Below are positions 1-8,469 of a stretch of DNA of 64,000 nt, piece by piece. Each line of letters begins with the position of its first letter. The stretch's first letter is position 1. The DNA is from an uncultured Brevibacillus sp. GTDB lineage: Bacteria; Bacillota; Bacilli; Brevibacillales; Brevibacillaceae. Both the position numbers and the translations under genes were made by a program. The notes below the pieces were generated by a model that worked only from the letters and a program-made list of their open reading frames with translations, did not search any database and was not told where the DNA came from. The stretch covers positions 62,001-126,000 of the forward strand of contig NZ_CANMZW010000005.1 of the NCBI RefSeq assembly GCF_947502445.1. Direction: 5' to 3'.

Positions 1-283
1 TTTTGTGCAGCCCTTCTCGTCCACCTAAAACATGGCCGTCGACGATATTGACAACCTCTGCGAACGTAAGCCGCTCTATGTTTTCTTTCTGCTTCTTCTC
101 GATTCTCACTGTTCCGACACGTTCGATCGTACTGACGTATCCTTGTGTTTCCGCTTCCTTGATCGCACGGTATGCCGTACCCTCACTTACGTCCAGGTCT
201 TTGGCGATCTGCCGCACGGAAATCTTCGAACCGATCGGAAGGCGATCAATATGTTGCAAGATTTGTTCATGCTTGGTTGCCAT
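1..283 (-). CDS. ytoI: YtoI-like HTH regulator, N-terminal part (runs off left edge)
   Basis: Only the first 94 codons are inside the window; the gene continues past base 1. The reading begins MATKHEQILQHIDRLPIGSK and forms a GntR/DeoR-like winged helix (about residues 5-60), with the recognition helix near SVRQIAKDLDVSEGTAYRAI. A segment with LTFAEVVNIVDG and a GG motif follows, matching the start of the DRTGG domain in Bacillus subtilis YtoI, which carries HTH, DRTGG, CBS and hotdog domains. AGGGCAGG stands just before the ATG. The role is thought to be ligand-responsive regulation, but no target is known. The family call is fairly firm; the symbol is by resemblance only, since the diagnostic CBS part is outside the window. 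Confidence 0.6.
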   Translation of the reverse strand, partial: MATKHEQILQHIDRLPIGSKISVRQIAKDLDVSEGTAYRAIKEAETQGYVSTIERVGTVRIEKKQKENIERLTFAEVVNIVDGHVLGGREGLHK

Positions 284-360
284 CCTGCCCTTCCCCCTTC
301 CTCTTGTTTCAGCCGTTCCTTATTCTCCCGCTCCTTCGACCAATATACCCGAAGGCGGGA

Positions 361-391
361 CAAAAAAAAAGGGTAGCTTTTTCAAGCTACC
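361..391 (-). terminator. Intrinsic terminator of the yheB-like gene
   Basis: An 8-bp stem (GGTAGCTT with AAGCTACC, 372-391) is followed on the minus strand by a run of nine T (plus-strand A run 362-370). It lies 114 bases past the stop of the yheB-like gene and before the ytoI-like gene, so the two are separate transcription units. Confidence 0.75.
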
Positions 392-504
392 TAATCAGAA
401 AGTATATCATTAAGGGGGTTTTCATCGTGCTTTTATCTTACCCCTGGAATATTACAGGAATATTACAGTCGGTTTACAGTTTCTTTTCAGTTTCACTAAT
501 TTAA

Positions 505-1662
505 CTAATTTAACCAGTTTGCGAGTAAACCTTGGACGAGTCCGATAATCCCGCCAAGAATAAAGCCAAGTACCGTAATCATACGGAACTCTTTTCCTGA
601 AATCCCTACTACCATTTCTTCAATTCTTTCAATTGGAAATCCTTCTACTTGCCGTGTAACAATATCACGAACGGCAAGTCGCTTAAAAATACGTTCTACA
701 TTTTGCTGCAGGGTATCTACCATCCATCTCGCTACGCGCGGGATCAGTTCATTTGCTACACTTTCCTGGAATGGAGCAGTCAAGCTGGACACCGGCTTGT
801 CCACGATTTTGATGCTTCCCTCTTCCAGCTTGGCAAACAGCGCATTTGCCCATTCATCGACCTGCTCACGCCCAAGCCAGGCAACTATCTCTCCCACATT
901 TTTATCGAGTAGCTTGTCTGCTTCAACCTGTAAAAATTGCTGGATTCGCCGAGCGAGCTCTGGGCTCTGGAGAATTTCATCCAAATGGGGTAGCAGCTTG
1001 CCCAAAATCTTGTCATCGCCAAGGAACATGCCGACCAGGCCACCGAACATTCCGCCTCCTCCGCCTAGCATACCTCGAACCATGTTTTGCAGGGTCTGAT
1101 GTCCTTCAGGAGAATGCAGATATTCGCGAAAACGAGTCAAAAGCAGTTGGCTCACCGTACTGAGAGTATCCTCAAGACGCTTTGGCGCATTTTCCGGAAG
1201 GAGTTCTCGCAACGTCTTTTGTTCATTTTGATAGAGCGCCTGGTCTATGAAGGCTTGCCAATACAGCTGGACAGGAGTGCGAACCCGGTCACTCCAACCA
1301 CCTTCTTCATTAAAGGTCTCTGGCAAAGCCTTGACCAAAACCTGACGCAGCGTCCGCTCGTCCGACATCCAGTCTTGAGCGATGTTGGTCATCCAGCCTG
1401 CCAATGTGTTTTCTAGCCCAGTCTGGGTAAGAGCACGCCTAATGCCCTCTGTTGTCAGTAAATGCTCTTCCACTAATCTGCCCATTTGTATCGCGATGTC
1501 ATCGCGCCTACTAGGGATCAATCCGGGCGTAAAAGGAACCCGCCAACTCCCGATGTACCAAGGCTTGAGCGGTCGAAAAAGCATGCGAATCGCCAGCTCA
1601 TTCGTCACCCCTCCAATCACGGAGCCTACTCCAATGTTCACTAATATTACCCATACGTTCAT
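505..1662 (-). CDS. yheB: DUF445 family membrane protein, YheB-like
   Basis: A 385-residue protein starting MNVWVILVNIGVGSVIGGVT. It has a hydrophobic first helix, the characteristic NELAIRMLFRP and PFTPGLIPSRR segments of the DUF445 family, a long helical middle, and a C-terminal membrane helix rich in Gly (FILGGIIGLVQGLLANWL). In B. subtilis yheB lies beside yheC and yheD, which encode spore-associated proteins; that neighbourhood is kept here but the gene is transcribed divergently. The ATG at 1662 is preferred over an upstream in-frame codon at 1698 because homology begins at MNVW and GAGAGG lies upstream. The biochemical function of DUF445 is unknown; a spore-envelope role is inferred from neighbours. 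Confidence 0.75.
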   Translation of the reverse strand: MNVWVILVNIGVGSVIGGVTNELAIRMLFRPLKPWYIGSWRVPFTPGLIPSRRDDIAIQMGRLVEEHLLTTEGIRRALTQTGLENTLAGWMTNIAQDWMSDERTLRQVLVKALPETFNEEGGWSDRVRTPVQLYWQAFIDQALYQNEQKTLRELLPENAPKRLEDTLSTVSQLLLTRFREYLHSPEGHQTLQNMVRGMLGGGGGMFGGLVGMFLGDDKILGKLLPHLDEILQSPELARRIQQFLQVEADKLLDKNVGEIVAWLGREQVDEWANALFAKLEEGSIKIVDKPVSSLTAPFQESVANELIPRVARWMVDTLQQNVERIFKRLAVRDIVTRQVEGFPIERIEEMVVGISGKEFRMITVLGFILGGIIGLVQGLLANWLN

Positions 1663-1693
1663 AACTACTAACAACCTCTCTTCTGTGCATGGC

Positions 1694-1721
1694 ACCAAAC
1701 CATTTGGCTACTCATACCATA
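1694..1721 (+). promoter_or_regulatory. Sigma-K-like promoter of the yheC/yheD-type genes
   Basis: ACC (1694-1696), 16 bases, then CATACCATA (1713-1721) fits the sigma-K consensus (AC, 16-17 bases, CATANNNTA). It would start transcription near 1728, about 28 bases before the first ATG. Sigma-K drives late mother-cell genes, which suits spore-coat products. This is a visual match only. Confidence 0.55.
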
Positions 1722-1755
1722 GACTAACTTCATGCCTGATGGGAAGGGGATAATC

Positions 1756-3186
1756 ATGTCTTACGTTCCAACCATCGTTGTTGCATACGAGCCAAAGTCG
1801 GAAGTAGACCTTTACCTGCCCCAGGCGCAAATGCGCAAATTAAATCTGCAAGCCTCAACACTCGATATCCAATTTGGAAGTAAAACAATTTGCGCCCGCG
1901 TCGGCAGCATGGAACGAAGTGGTAATACCCTGATTCGTCCATCTTTGGCTCAATCTTTGCATCTGCCTACGGGGGTACCTCTGCTCCTGCGTTACTCTTC
2001 AGACCAGCAGAAACTAGTTTTTGGTCCCTATGTCGGAATTCTAGTATCTACCTACAATAACCAATATCCACAGTCTCCCTTCGGCCCACTCTCTCCTTTT
2101 TTCAACGAAGTGGCTGACATCAACCGAAAACGCGGTGGAATTATCTGTGCTTTCCGGCTACAGGATGTCAATTGGGATGCCGGAATTGTTCGTGGCTTAG
2201 TGCGAAAAGGCGGTATCTGGAGACAAAGAGTACTACCGCTCCCTCAATGCATATACAACCGACTCGTGTCCCGTCAGCGGGAACGAAGCGAGCAAATGAG
2301 TGCTTGGGTACAAAGATGCAAAGACGCGAACATCCCTTTTTTTAACGAACGATTTCTGAACAAGTGGCACGTACACGCTGCACTCGAAAATCAGGAGGCA
2401 GCAGCGCCCCATCTCCCCAGCATGGTCCGTTACCTGGGCCAGGAGGATTTACGGCAAATGCTCTCCCAATACCGCACAGTCTATGCGAAGCCGGCAAACG
2501 GCAGTATGGGGCGAGGAATTATTCGGCTGCGCAGAACTACAGAAGGCTATTCACTTGCCAGACCCGGTGGAATGAATCAATCCTTTTCCAGTATACAAGG
2601 GCTGCATAATTCCCTGTCAAAACGAACAAAAGGAAAACCTTACTTATTGCAGCAAGGTTTACCCTTAATCGGCATCAACGGTCGGCCGACTGATTTTCGC
2701 GTTTTGGTACAAAAAAACCGCAGTGGTGAATGGTCAGTGACCTCGATGGTAGCCCGTCTGGGGCAAAATCACATCGTCTCCAATATTTCCCGTGGCGGAT
2801 CCATGCTCACACCAATCCAAGCTTTGCGCGTATGCGGCCCCTGGGCCAGCGGAGTCAAACCATCTCCTCAAACGCTGCGGGAGGTTGCACTGAAGCTCTC
2901 AATGCTTTTGGAAGAAGGTCTCCCTGGCCATTATGCAGAGTTTGGCGTTGACCTCGGTGTAGACGTGCACGGTCAAGTATGGCTTTTAGAGGTAAACAGC
3001 AAGCCTTCGAAAACAGCGAACACGATACCTCTGCCGGAAGGTGTGGAAGAACCCCCCAGGCGTGCACGTCCCTCTGTCGTTCGCATGCTTGAATATGCAT
3101 CTTATATTAGCGGTTATCCCCGTGCCTCCAAAGCAAAGCCTGGCACTAAGAAAAAAACAACCGGCAAGAACTATAGGCGAAGGTGA
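1756..3186 (+). CDS. YheC/YheD-type ATP-grasp protein (copy 1), spore-coat associated
   Basis: A 476-residue protein of the YheC/YheD family. The N-terminal 100 residues form a beta-rich domain ending in the family's FGPYVGIL-like segment. The C-terminal half is an ATP-grasp fold: a lysine/glycine-loop strand (VYAKPANGSMGRGIIRL), a DFRVLVQKN strand, and the metal-binding end GVDLGVDVHG...LLEVNSKP. B. subtilis YheC and YheD are spore-coat proteins; no substrate is established. The ATG at 1756 follows AAGGGG by six bases and is preferred over an in-frame ATG at 1732 without a ribosome site. The basic tail (KAKPGTKKKTTGKNYRRR) is a copy-specific extension. It is first of four tandem paralogues. 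Confidence 0.8.
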   Translation: MSYVPTIVVAYEPKSEVDLYLPQAQMRKLNLQASTLDIQFGSKTICARVGSMERSGNTLIRPSLAQSLHLPTGVPLLLRYSSDQQKLVFGPYVGILVSTYNNQYPQSPFGPLSPFFNEVADINRKRGGIICAFRLQDVNWDAGIVRGLVRKGGIWRQRVLPLPQCIYNRLVSRQRERSEQMSAWVQRCKDANIPFFNERFLNKWHVHAALENQEAAAPHLPSMVRYLGQEDLRQMLSQYRTVYAKPANGSMGRGIIRLRRTTEGYSLARPGGMNQSFSSIQGLHNSLSKRTKGKPYLLQQGLPLIGINGRPTDFRVLVQKNRSGEWSVTSMVARLGQNHIVSNISRGGSMLTPIQALRVCGPWASGVKPSPQTLREVALKLSMLLEEGLPGHYAEFGVDLGVDVHGQVWLLEVNSKPSKTANTIPLPEGVEEPPRRARPSVVRMLEYASYISGYPRASKAKPGTKKKTTGKNYRRR

Positions 3187-3191
3187 CCTAC

Positions 3192-4283
3192 ATGACAGTA
3201 AACAAGAGAAGCTTGGGCATTATGACTCGTTGCCAAGGCTCCCACTTTGTAGACAAAGGGTATTACAGAAAGCTGACGCAATACGGACGCAAGCATGGCA
3301 TCCGCGTCTTTGTGTTTTCACCGCGTCAAGTTGACTTTTCCACCCGAATGGTCAAAGGCTTTGAATTCCGCAATGGCGCTTGGCAATCCAACGTTTTTCC
3401 AATGCCGACCTTGATCTACGACCGCTGTTTTGTCGGCCCATCTTACCGCCACTATAAACCATTTGTGGAGAAGTTGCAAAAGGATCGCAACATTACATTT
3501 TTGGGGCATGGCCTGTCCGGCAAATGGCAGGTTCATCAGATACTGTTGAAGTCTTCTTTGCTCGCCCCTCATTTACCTCCGACGGACCTCCTCACCTTCT
3601 CTGCCTTGGATGGCACTCTGAATAAATACGGCGCCGCCATCATCAAGCCAATGGCTGGCACACATGGAATTGGTGTTGTGCGAATTAAAGAAATACGCGG
3701 TGGGTACGTCGCCTCTGGTCGCAATCGCGAGAATCAGCCTTTTCGCAGGCTCATTCGAGAAAAAGAGAAGCTCAAAGCATTCGTCACATCCTTTACCGCT
3801 GGGCGCAAATTTTTAGTGCAGCCATATCTGGAGCTGCATACCCCGGATGGCACCCCCTTTGATGTCCGGGTTCTCGTACAAAAAAACGGCGAAGGAAACT
3901 GGGAGACGACAGGGAGAGCGGTCCGTTTGGGAGACAAACGAAGCATTACCTCCAATTTGCACGGGGGCGGCAAAGCCGTAGCTCTGGCATCCTTTCTGAG
4001 CAAGCACTTCCCACCAGCCATGTGTACCCGGATCGACCAGGTCATTCATCGACTGACGGATGAGCTGCCGCGTTTTCTGGAGCAGAATCATGGCCGCTTA
4101 GTCGAGCTTGGAATCGATGTCGGGATTGATACAACGGGAAACGTCTGGATTATTGAAGTAAACAGCCGGCCGGGTCGAACCGTCTTTCGCATGATTGACG
4201 ACCCAACTGCACAGCTTCATTCGATTACCCAGCCTGTTCGATATGCCAACTATCTCATGAAAGAGCGTGTAGGAGGTTACTAA
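3192..4283 (+). CDS. YheC/YheD-type ATP-grasp protein (copy 2), short form
   Basis: A 363-residue paralogue close in length to B. subtilis YheC. It lacks the N-terminal beta domain of copies 1, 3 and 4 and starts directly at LGIMTRCQGSHFVDKGYY. The ATP-grasp signatures are intact: AIIKPMAGTHGIGVVRI, DVRVLVQKNGEGNW and GIDVGIDTTG...IIEVNSRPGR. The ribosome site GAAGGTG overlaps the stop of copy 1, so the genes are translationally close. A GTG at 3183 in the same frame is possible, but the ATG at 3192 has the better spacing. Role: presumed ATP-dependent carboxylate-amine ligase or spore-coat scaffold; substrate unknown. Confidence 0.8.
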   Translation: MTVNKRSLGIMTRCQGSHFVDKGYYRKLTQYGRKHGIRVFVFSPRQVDFSTRMVKGFEFRNGAWQSNVFPMPTLIYDRCFVGPSYRHYKPFVEKLQKDRNITFLGHGLSGKWQVHQILLKSSLLAPHLPPTDLLTFSALDGTLNKYGAAIIKPMAGTHGIGVVRIKEIRGGYVASGRNRENQPFRRLIREKEKLKAFVTSFTAGRKFLVQPYLELHTPDGTPFDVRVLVQKNGEGNWETTGRAVRLGDKRSITSNLHGGGKAVALASFLSKHFPPAMCTRIDQVIHRLTDELPRFLEQNHGRLVELGIDVGIDTTGNVWIIEVNSRPGRTVFRMIDDPTAQLHSITQPVRYANYLMKERVGGY

Positions 4284-4285
4284 GC

Positions 4286-5662
4286 ATGGAAACGACTAAA
4301 GTGCGGCTCCGCTTTCTTTCTCACCCCAGCATATGCGGGATCATCCTGCCGAACAATCTCTTCCAAAAGCTACAGCTTCGACATCGGCAAAAAATAACGA
4401 TCATGCTGGGAAAAAAGGAAGTCGTCGCAACTGCACTGCAGGATAAACGAGATCCTGAAAGCAATATCGTTAAGATGACCACCCTGCTTCAAACTGAACT
4501 TAGCATCCCACATGGAGGACTGATCAATCTCAAGCAAGATGGAAATTCACTACGCATCGGTCCCGCTATCGGGATTGTCACCACGGGAATTCGCAGAGAT
4601 CCGAAACAACCAATCGGCCCGCGCACATCGTTTTTTCACAAGCTTTTGCAGGCGCAGGAGGGAAAAGGAGTCTTTTACTTCATCTTTTCACCCCATGACG
4701 TGGACTGGAGAAACAATCAGGTGAGTGCGTGGTTTTTACGCAAAAGCAAGAAGGGTGGCTATCTCTGGAGAAAAATGATGACGGCGATGCCAGACGTCAT
4801 TTATGATCGGATTCCATCGCGTTCCGCTGAAAAGCATGAGGCCGTACAAGATTTCAAATACAGGCTGGCCAGCTTTCCGGACACCCCTATGTTTAACCAA
4901 GGCTTTTTTAACAAATGGGGCGTCCACCAGCTGTTGTACCCGAATCCAGAGGTGAACGAGCACATTCCTGAAACGTATACATCTCCTTCCCTTGTGACAG
5001 TCCGCAATCTGCTGCGTAAATATCCGATTGTATATCTGAAGCCGAAAAACGGCAGTCTGGGCTATGGTATCGTCAAAGTCGTGAAGAATAACGGCGGAGG
5101 CTATGACGTCTCCTATCACAATGGAAGCGGAAATGTAAAACGACATTTCGGCAAGCTGTCCAGCCTGTATCAGCATGTTTTTCGCAGTAGGCGTGTTGGC
5201 TCTTATTTGGCTCAGCAAGGTATCCCTTTGATGACGTTCCACGGACGTCCCTTTGATTTCCGTGTACATCTCCATAAAAATCAGCAAAACGAATGGGTCG
5301 TTTCCTGCACGGCAGCAAAAGTAGCCGGTTCAGGAAGTGTCACGACACACGTGCGTACTGGCGGCACGGTCATCCCGGGCGATGAGCTCCTGCATCATCT
5401 ATTCGGCAAACAAAAAGCGCTGATGACACAGCGTATATCAGAAGCCTCGATTCGTCTCGCTACAGCCATTGAGTTGGCAAAAGGCGTTGACCTCGGAGAA
5501 CTCGGACTAGATATGGGCATCGACACGCATGGTCACGTCTGGATGTTTGAAGCCAACTCCAAGCCGGGACGCTCGATCTTCAAGCACGCTAGGCTCAAGC
5601 AGGCCGATCAGGAATCCCGCAAGCTGTTAGTCGATTACAGCTGCTATCTTGCCAACTTCTAA
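4286..5662 (+). CDS. YheC/YheD-type ATP-grasp protein (copy 3)
   Basis: A 458-residue paralogue, similar in length to B. subtilis YheD, with the N-terminal beta domain (LRIGPAIGIVTTG marks its end) followed by ATP-grasp. Visible signatures are VYLKPKNGSLGYGIVKV, DFRVHLHKNQQNEW and GLDMGIDTHG...MFEANSKPGR. Copies 1, 2 and 4 read VLVQKN where this one reads VHLHKN, a small divergence in the central strand. AGGAGG precedes the ATG by nine bases, two bases after the stop of copy 2. Probably one sporulation transcript with its neighbours. Confidence 0.8.
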   Translation: METTKVRLRFLSHPSICGIILPNNLFQKLQLRHRQKITIMLGKKEVVATALQDKRDPESNIVKMTTLLQTELSIPHGGLINLKQDGNSLRIGPAIGIVTTGIRRDPKQPIGPRTSFFHKLLQAQEGKGVFYFIFSPHDVDWRNNQVSAWFLRKSKKGGYLWRKMMTAMPDVIYDRIPSRSAEKHEAVQDFKYRLASFPDTPMFNQGFFNKWGVHQLLYPNPEVNEHIPETYTSPSLVTVRNLLRKYPIVYLKPKNGSLGYGIVKVVKNNGGGYDVSYHNGSGNVKRHFGKLSSLYQHVFRSRRVGSYLAQQGIPLMTFHGRPFDFRVHLHKNQQNEWVVSCTAAKVAGSGSVTTHVRTGGTVIPGDELLHHLFGKQKALMTQRISEASIRLATAIELAKGVDLGELGLDMGIDTHGHVWMFEANSKPGRSIFKHARLKQADQESRKLLVDYSCYLANF

Positions 5663-5712
5663 AAACGAAACGCGATATGTATCAGCACCGTTTTCAGGAA
5701 GGAGGAACACCC

Positions 5713-7023
5713 ATGCTTCAACAGCGTTCCGGGTGGCTGACGATCCTCCCTAGCGGCAAATGGTTCATTCAGCTACCACGGCATTCTCTGGCGAAACGCA
5801 TACAAAAACCTCTTATTGCCAGTCTCGGTCCGTTCTCTCATCAAAAACGGCTGCATACTGGCCTGCCCAGTCAGCAACCTGGCCGCATACGCACCCGGAT
5901 TAACTGGAAGATGGTAAACAACTCCCTGAGGCTCGGTCCATTAATCGGAATCTTGACTGTGGGTGACGGCCCTGCTTTTATGGGAAATCGTGAAAACTTC
6001 AAGGATATCTCACAGTCAGGGACAAAATGGGGAGCGCTCGTGTACGTCTTTACCCCGCAAGGCATCAACTGGGAAAAAAAGAAGGTTCGCGGCTATTTGT
6101 ACAATGCGCGGCAAAATCTGTGGCAGGAAGTGATTCTGCCGTTCCCCCATGTGGTGTACAATCGCATCCCCACCCGAAAAGCGGAGCAGCGCACTGAAGT
6201 GCGCAAAACGCTTGCCCAAATCAAAGAAATGCCCAATGTCACCTTGTTCAACAGCTGTTTTTTTGATAAACAGGAGCTCTTCTCGATGCTGGAAGACAGC
6301 TCCACCGTAAAGGATTTTATGCCCGACACCAAAAAATTGGATACCTTGCCGCGCTTTCGCAGCTTCTGTTCAGAGCACCGCTTTGTCTACTTGAAGCCGG
6401 TTCGCGGAAAGGCTGGAGAAGGAATCATGCGCATTGAATATAAAAATGATGTCTGGCGCCTCCAGAGATTGAAGGAACAAAAAGCAGTTACACGCCGCTT
6501 TGCCAATCTCGATCAAGTCTGGAACCATGTCAAAGGCCATACAAGGCAGCAACAGTACATCATGCAGCAAGGAATCAAGCGAGCACGCTACCGCGGAAAG
6601 CCTTTTGATGTTCGTGTCCTCGTACAGAAAAACGGAGATGGCGAATGGAGCGTGACCGGCGTCGGCATCCGGCGAGCTGGTTCTCAAAGCATAACCACTC
6701 ATGTTCCTCGTGGCGGTTCGATCCATTCCTTGTCATCCGTTCTGCATGCTGTCTTCAAATCAGATCCAGAAAAAATGGAGTCTATGATTCATCAAACCGC
6801 TCTAAAGATCGCAGAGGCGCTCAATGTAAAGATTGAAAATTTGGCAGAAATGTCTATGGATCTGGGGCTGACTGATGAAGGGAAGCTGTGGTTTTTCGAA
6901 GCGAATGCAAAGCCCGAGAAATTCGATGAACCCTCTATTCGCCGCTTATCTTTATCCAATCTGATCCACTACGCTCAGTACGTATCTCGTCTGCAAAATG
7001 GGCGAGGGGTCCAAGCGGGGTAA
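5713..7023 (+). CDS. YheC/YheD-type ATP-grasp protein (copy 4)
   Basis: A 436-residue paralogue. N-terminal beta domain ends at LRLGPLIGILTVG; the ATP-grasp part shows VYLKPVRGKAGEGIMRI, DVRVLVQKNGDGEW and SMDLGLTDEG...FFEANAKPEK. The last motif has Ala for Ser and Glu-Lys for Gly-Arg, so it is the most diverged copy, but the Glu and Asn that bind metal-ATP in ATP-grasp enzymes remain. The start at 5713 follows AGGAGG; an ATG at 5677 in frame lacks a ribosome site. Fifty bases separate it from copy 3, the largest gap between the four. Confidence 0.78.
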   Translation: MLQQRSGWLTILPSGKWFIQLPRHSLAKRIQKPLIASLGPFSHQKRLHTGLPSQQPGRIRTRINWKMVNNSLRLGPLIGILTVGDGPAFMGNRENFKDISQSGTKWGALVYVFTPQGINWEKKKVRGYLYNARQNLWQEVILPFPHVVYNRIPTRKAEQRTEVRKTLAQIKEMPNVTLFNSCFFDKQELFSMLEDSSTVKDFMPDTKKLDTLPRFRSFCSEHRFVYLKPVRGKAGEGIMRIEYKNDVWRLQRLKEQKAVTRRFANLDQVWNHVKGHTRQQQYIMQQGIKRARYRGKPFDVRVLVQKNGDGEWSVTGVGIRRAGSQSITTHVPRGGSIHSLSSVLHAVFKSDPEKMESMIHQTALKIAEALNVKIENLAEMSMDLGLTDEGKLWFFEANAKPEKFDEPSIRRLSLSNLIHYAQYVSRLQNGRGVQAG

Positions 7024-7028
7024 CTATT

Positions 7029-7505
7029 ATGAAGCTGAAATATGTAATCTTGCCGCCACAAGCTTTGGCTGAATCTCAAACCACGCTGGTTCGGTTTGCC
7101 CGTCAGGAGGGAGATCGGCGAATAACCAAGCACGCCATCGAATGGTTGACTCGCCTGACTCCCAAAATGCTATCCAAAAATGATACCAGCGTCGCTCTCG
7201 CCATGAACGGAAAAAGGGTTGTCGGTTTGTTTGCTGTTTCCAGATGTGGACTAGGGCACTCGTTTCTTGTCGTCGATAAAAGATACCGCAATCGCGGGAT
7301 CGGAAAAGCGCTGACTGCGCACATTTGCCACCGCTTGCCTAAGCTGTATGTGCGCGTAGCCCTCGACAACGAGGCGAGCCTCACTCTGTTTCGAGGAATG
7401 GGATTCGAGCCGGTTAAAGCAAGTATCGGACCCACAGGCAAACCAACCTTGTGGCTTGCCTACGGTCTTTGGAGCCCTAGTGATTTACAGGAACATGCCG
7501 GATAG
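7029..7505 (+). CDS. GNAT family N-acetyltransferase
   Basis: A 158-residue protein with the acetyl-CoA binding loop RNRGIGKAL (the family pattern is R/Q-x-x-G-x-G/A) after a beta-strand FLVVDKRY, and a C-terminal FRGMGFEPV turn typical of GNAT folds. It begins five bases after the stop of ATP-grasp copy 4 and ends inside a terminator stem, so it closes that operon. Substrate unknown: amines or proteins of the spore coat are guesses from context. The ribosome site (GCGGGG) is weak, suggesting coupling with the gene before. Confidence 0.8.
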   Translation: MKLKYVILPPQALAESQTTLVRFARQEGDRRITKHAIEWLTRLTPKMLSKNDTSVALAMNGKRVVGLFAVSRCGLGHSFLVVDKRYRNRGIGKALTAHICHRLPKLYVRVALDNEASLTLFRGMGFEPVKASIGPTGKPTLWLAYGLWSPSDLQEHAG

Positions 7506-7530
7506 AGGGCCGGCATGTTCTTTTATTTTC
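7491..7530 (+). terminator. Terminator after the GNAT gene
   Basis: A perfect 11-bp stem (GAACATGCCGG with CCGGCATGTTC, 7491-7520) followed by TTTTATTTTC. The GNAT stop codon lies in the loop region. It separates the ATP-grasp operon from the repeat protein gene. Confidence 0.85.
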
Positions 7531-7627
7531 TTTTATTTTCTTTTAAATTTGAATTCTCTTGTTTTGCCTGTTCATGCATTACCTGGCCTTCCTTGGAAAT
7601 CATACAAGTCAGGAGGTGGTCTTAGTC

Positions 7628-8422
7628 ATGACCTACAACAATAACAACATCATGCAATCCCAACAACCAACAATTTCCGGAGCAATGGGCTCTGCTGGAA
7701 CTATGTTCCAACCTGGCTTTGCCGGCACGAATGTCCAAGAGGTACAGCATTGGAATCAAGGTGGACATTCTCAATCTTTAGGAATCCCAGCCCCTACATA
7801 CGGTATGTCCTTTGGTGGTGGCATCGGCGGCGCACAATCCATTTTCTCACCTGGCTTTGCAGGCACAAACGTGCAAGAGGTGCGTCAGCTAAACTCAGGA
7901 TATCCGGCACAACAGCAACAAGGCGGTTATAGCCAGAACCAAGCTCTTGGTTACATGCAAAATCAATACAGCGGCTATATCCAAGCTCAGCCGACTTACC
8001 AGCAAGCAAACTACGGAGCACAAGCAGGCTCCATCTTCTCTCCTGGCTTTGCGGGTACAAACGTACAAGAGGTGCAAGCACGTAACCATAGCGGCTACAA
8101 CAACTACATCGGACAAGCTGGCTATTCCAATCAAGCTGGCCATACATCTGGCGGAAGCATCTTCTCCCCCGGTTTTGCTGGTACAAACGTCCAGGAAGTA
8201 CGCCAATTGAACCAAGGGGGCTTTGCACCTACCCCTGTAATGAGCAGCGGATACCATACACAAGCTCAGCAACCACAACAGTATCAAAACCAGCTCGGTA
8301 TGGGTGCACAATCCATGTTCTCTCCTGGTTTTGCGGGTACAAATACACAAGAAGTACGCCAACTGAATGCTCCTAGCCAAATGGTGCAGCAAACAGGCTC
8401 CATCTTCCCAGGAACCTTCTAA
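7628..8422 (+). CDS. Gln/Asn-rich repeat protein with five FSPGFAGTNVQEV motifs
   Basis: A 264-residue low-complexity protein rich in Gln, Asn, Gly, Ser and Tyr, with no signal peptide or membrane helix. A 13-residue motif, consensus FSPGFAGTNVQEV and often followed by RQLN, occurs five times (codons starting near 7702, 7840, 8032, 8158 and 8314), with a degenerate end SIFPGTF. Spacers are variable and rich in Gln/Tyr. I do not recognise a named family. Composition and position after YheC/YheD-type genes suggest a spore-coat structural protein. AGGAGGTGG stands before the ATG at 7628; longer in-frame starts upstream lack a ribosome site. It has its own terminator. Confidence 0.75.
   Translation: MTYNNNNIMQSQQPTISGAMGSAGTMFQPGFAGTNVQEVQHWNQGGHSQSLGIPAPTYGMSFGGGIGGAQSIFSPGFAGTNVQEVRQLNSGYPAQQQQGGYSQNQALGYMQNQYSGYIQAQPTYQQANYGAQAGSIFSPGFAGTNVQEVQARNHSGYNNYIGQAGYSNQAGHTSGGSIFSPGFAGTNVQEVRQLNQGGFAPTPVMSSGYHTQAQQPQQYQNQLGMGAQSMFSPGFAGTNTQEVRQLNAPSQMVQQTGSIFPGTF
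7700..8415 (+). repeat. Five-copy 39-bp coding repeat plus partial copy
   Basis: DNA encoding the FSPGFAGTNVQEV motif recurs five times, with synonymous changes between copies (GGC/GGT, ACA/ACG, GTC/GTG/GTA). The amino-acid motif is conserved while the DNA has drifted, which indicates selection on protein sequence rather than recent slippage. Confidence 0.85.
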
Positions 8423-8430
8423 AATAGCCA

Positions 8431-8469
8431 AAAAGCGTGACCGTTATTTGCAGGCGGTCACGCTTTTTT
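8431..8469. terminator. Bidirectional terminator between convergent genes
   Basis: AAAAGCGTGACCG pairs with CGGTCACGCTTTT across an 11-base loop, with T runs on both strands. It serves the repeat protein gene (plus) and the hypothetical gene (minus) that end beside it. Confidence 0.9.

Noticed and set aside
7513..7552. TTTTATTTTC tandem as a possible regulatory repeat
   Set aside because: It is the T-rich tail of the GNAT terminator; two copies of ten bases are not remarkable.
7576..7615. CATACAAGT before the repeat protein gene as a sigma-K or sigma-E promoter
   Set aside because: The start point would fall on the ribosome site, leaving no leader, and the last consensus bases differ.
7700..8415. 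Regularly repeated DNA that could suggest a CRISPR-like array
   Set aside because: Repeats are in one coding frame with synonymous drift, have unequal spacing and no cas genes nearby.
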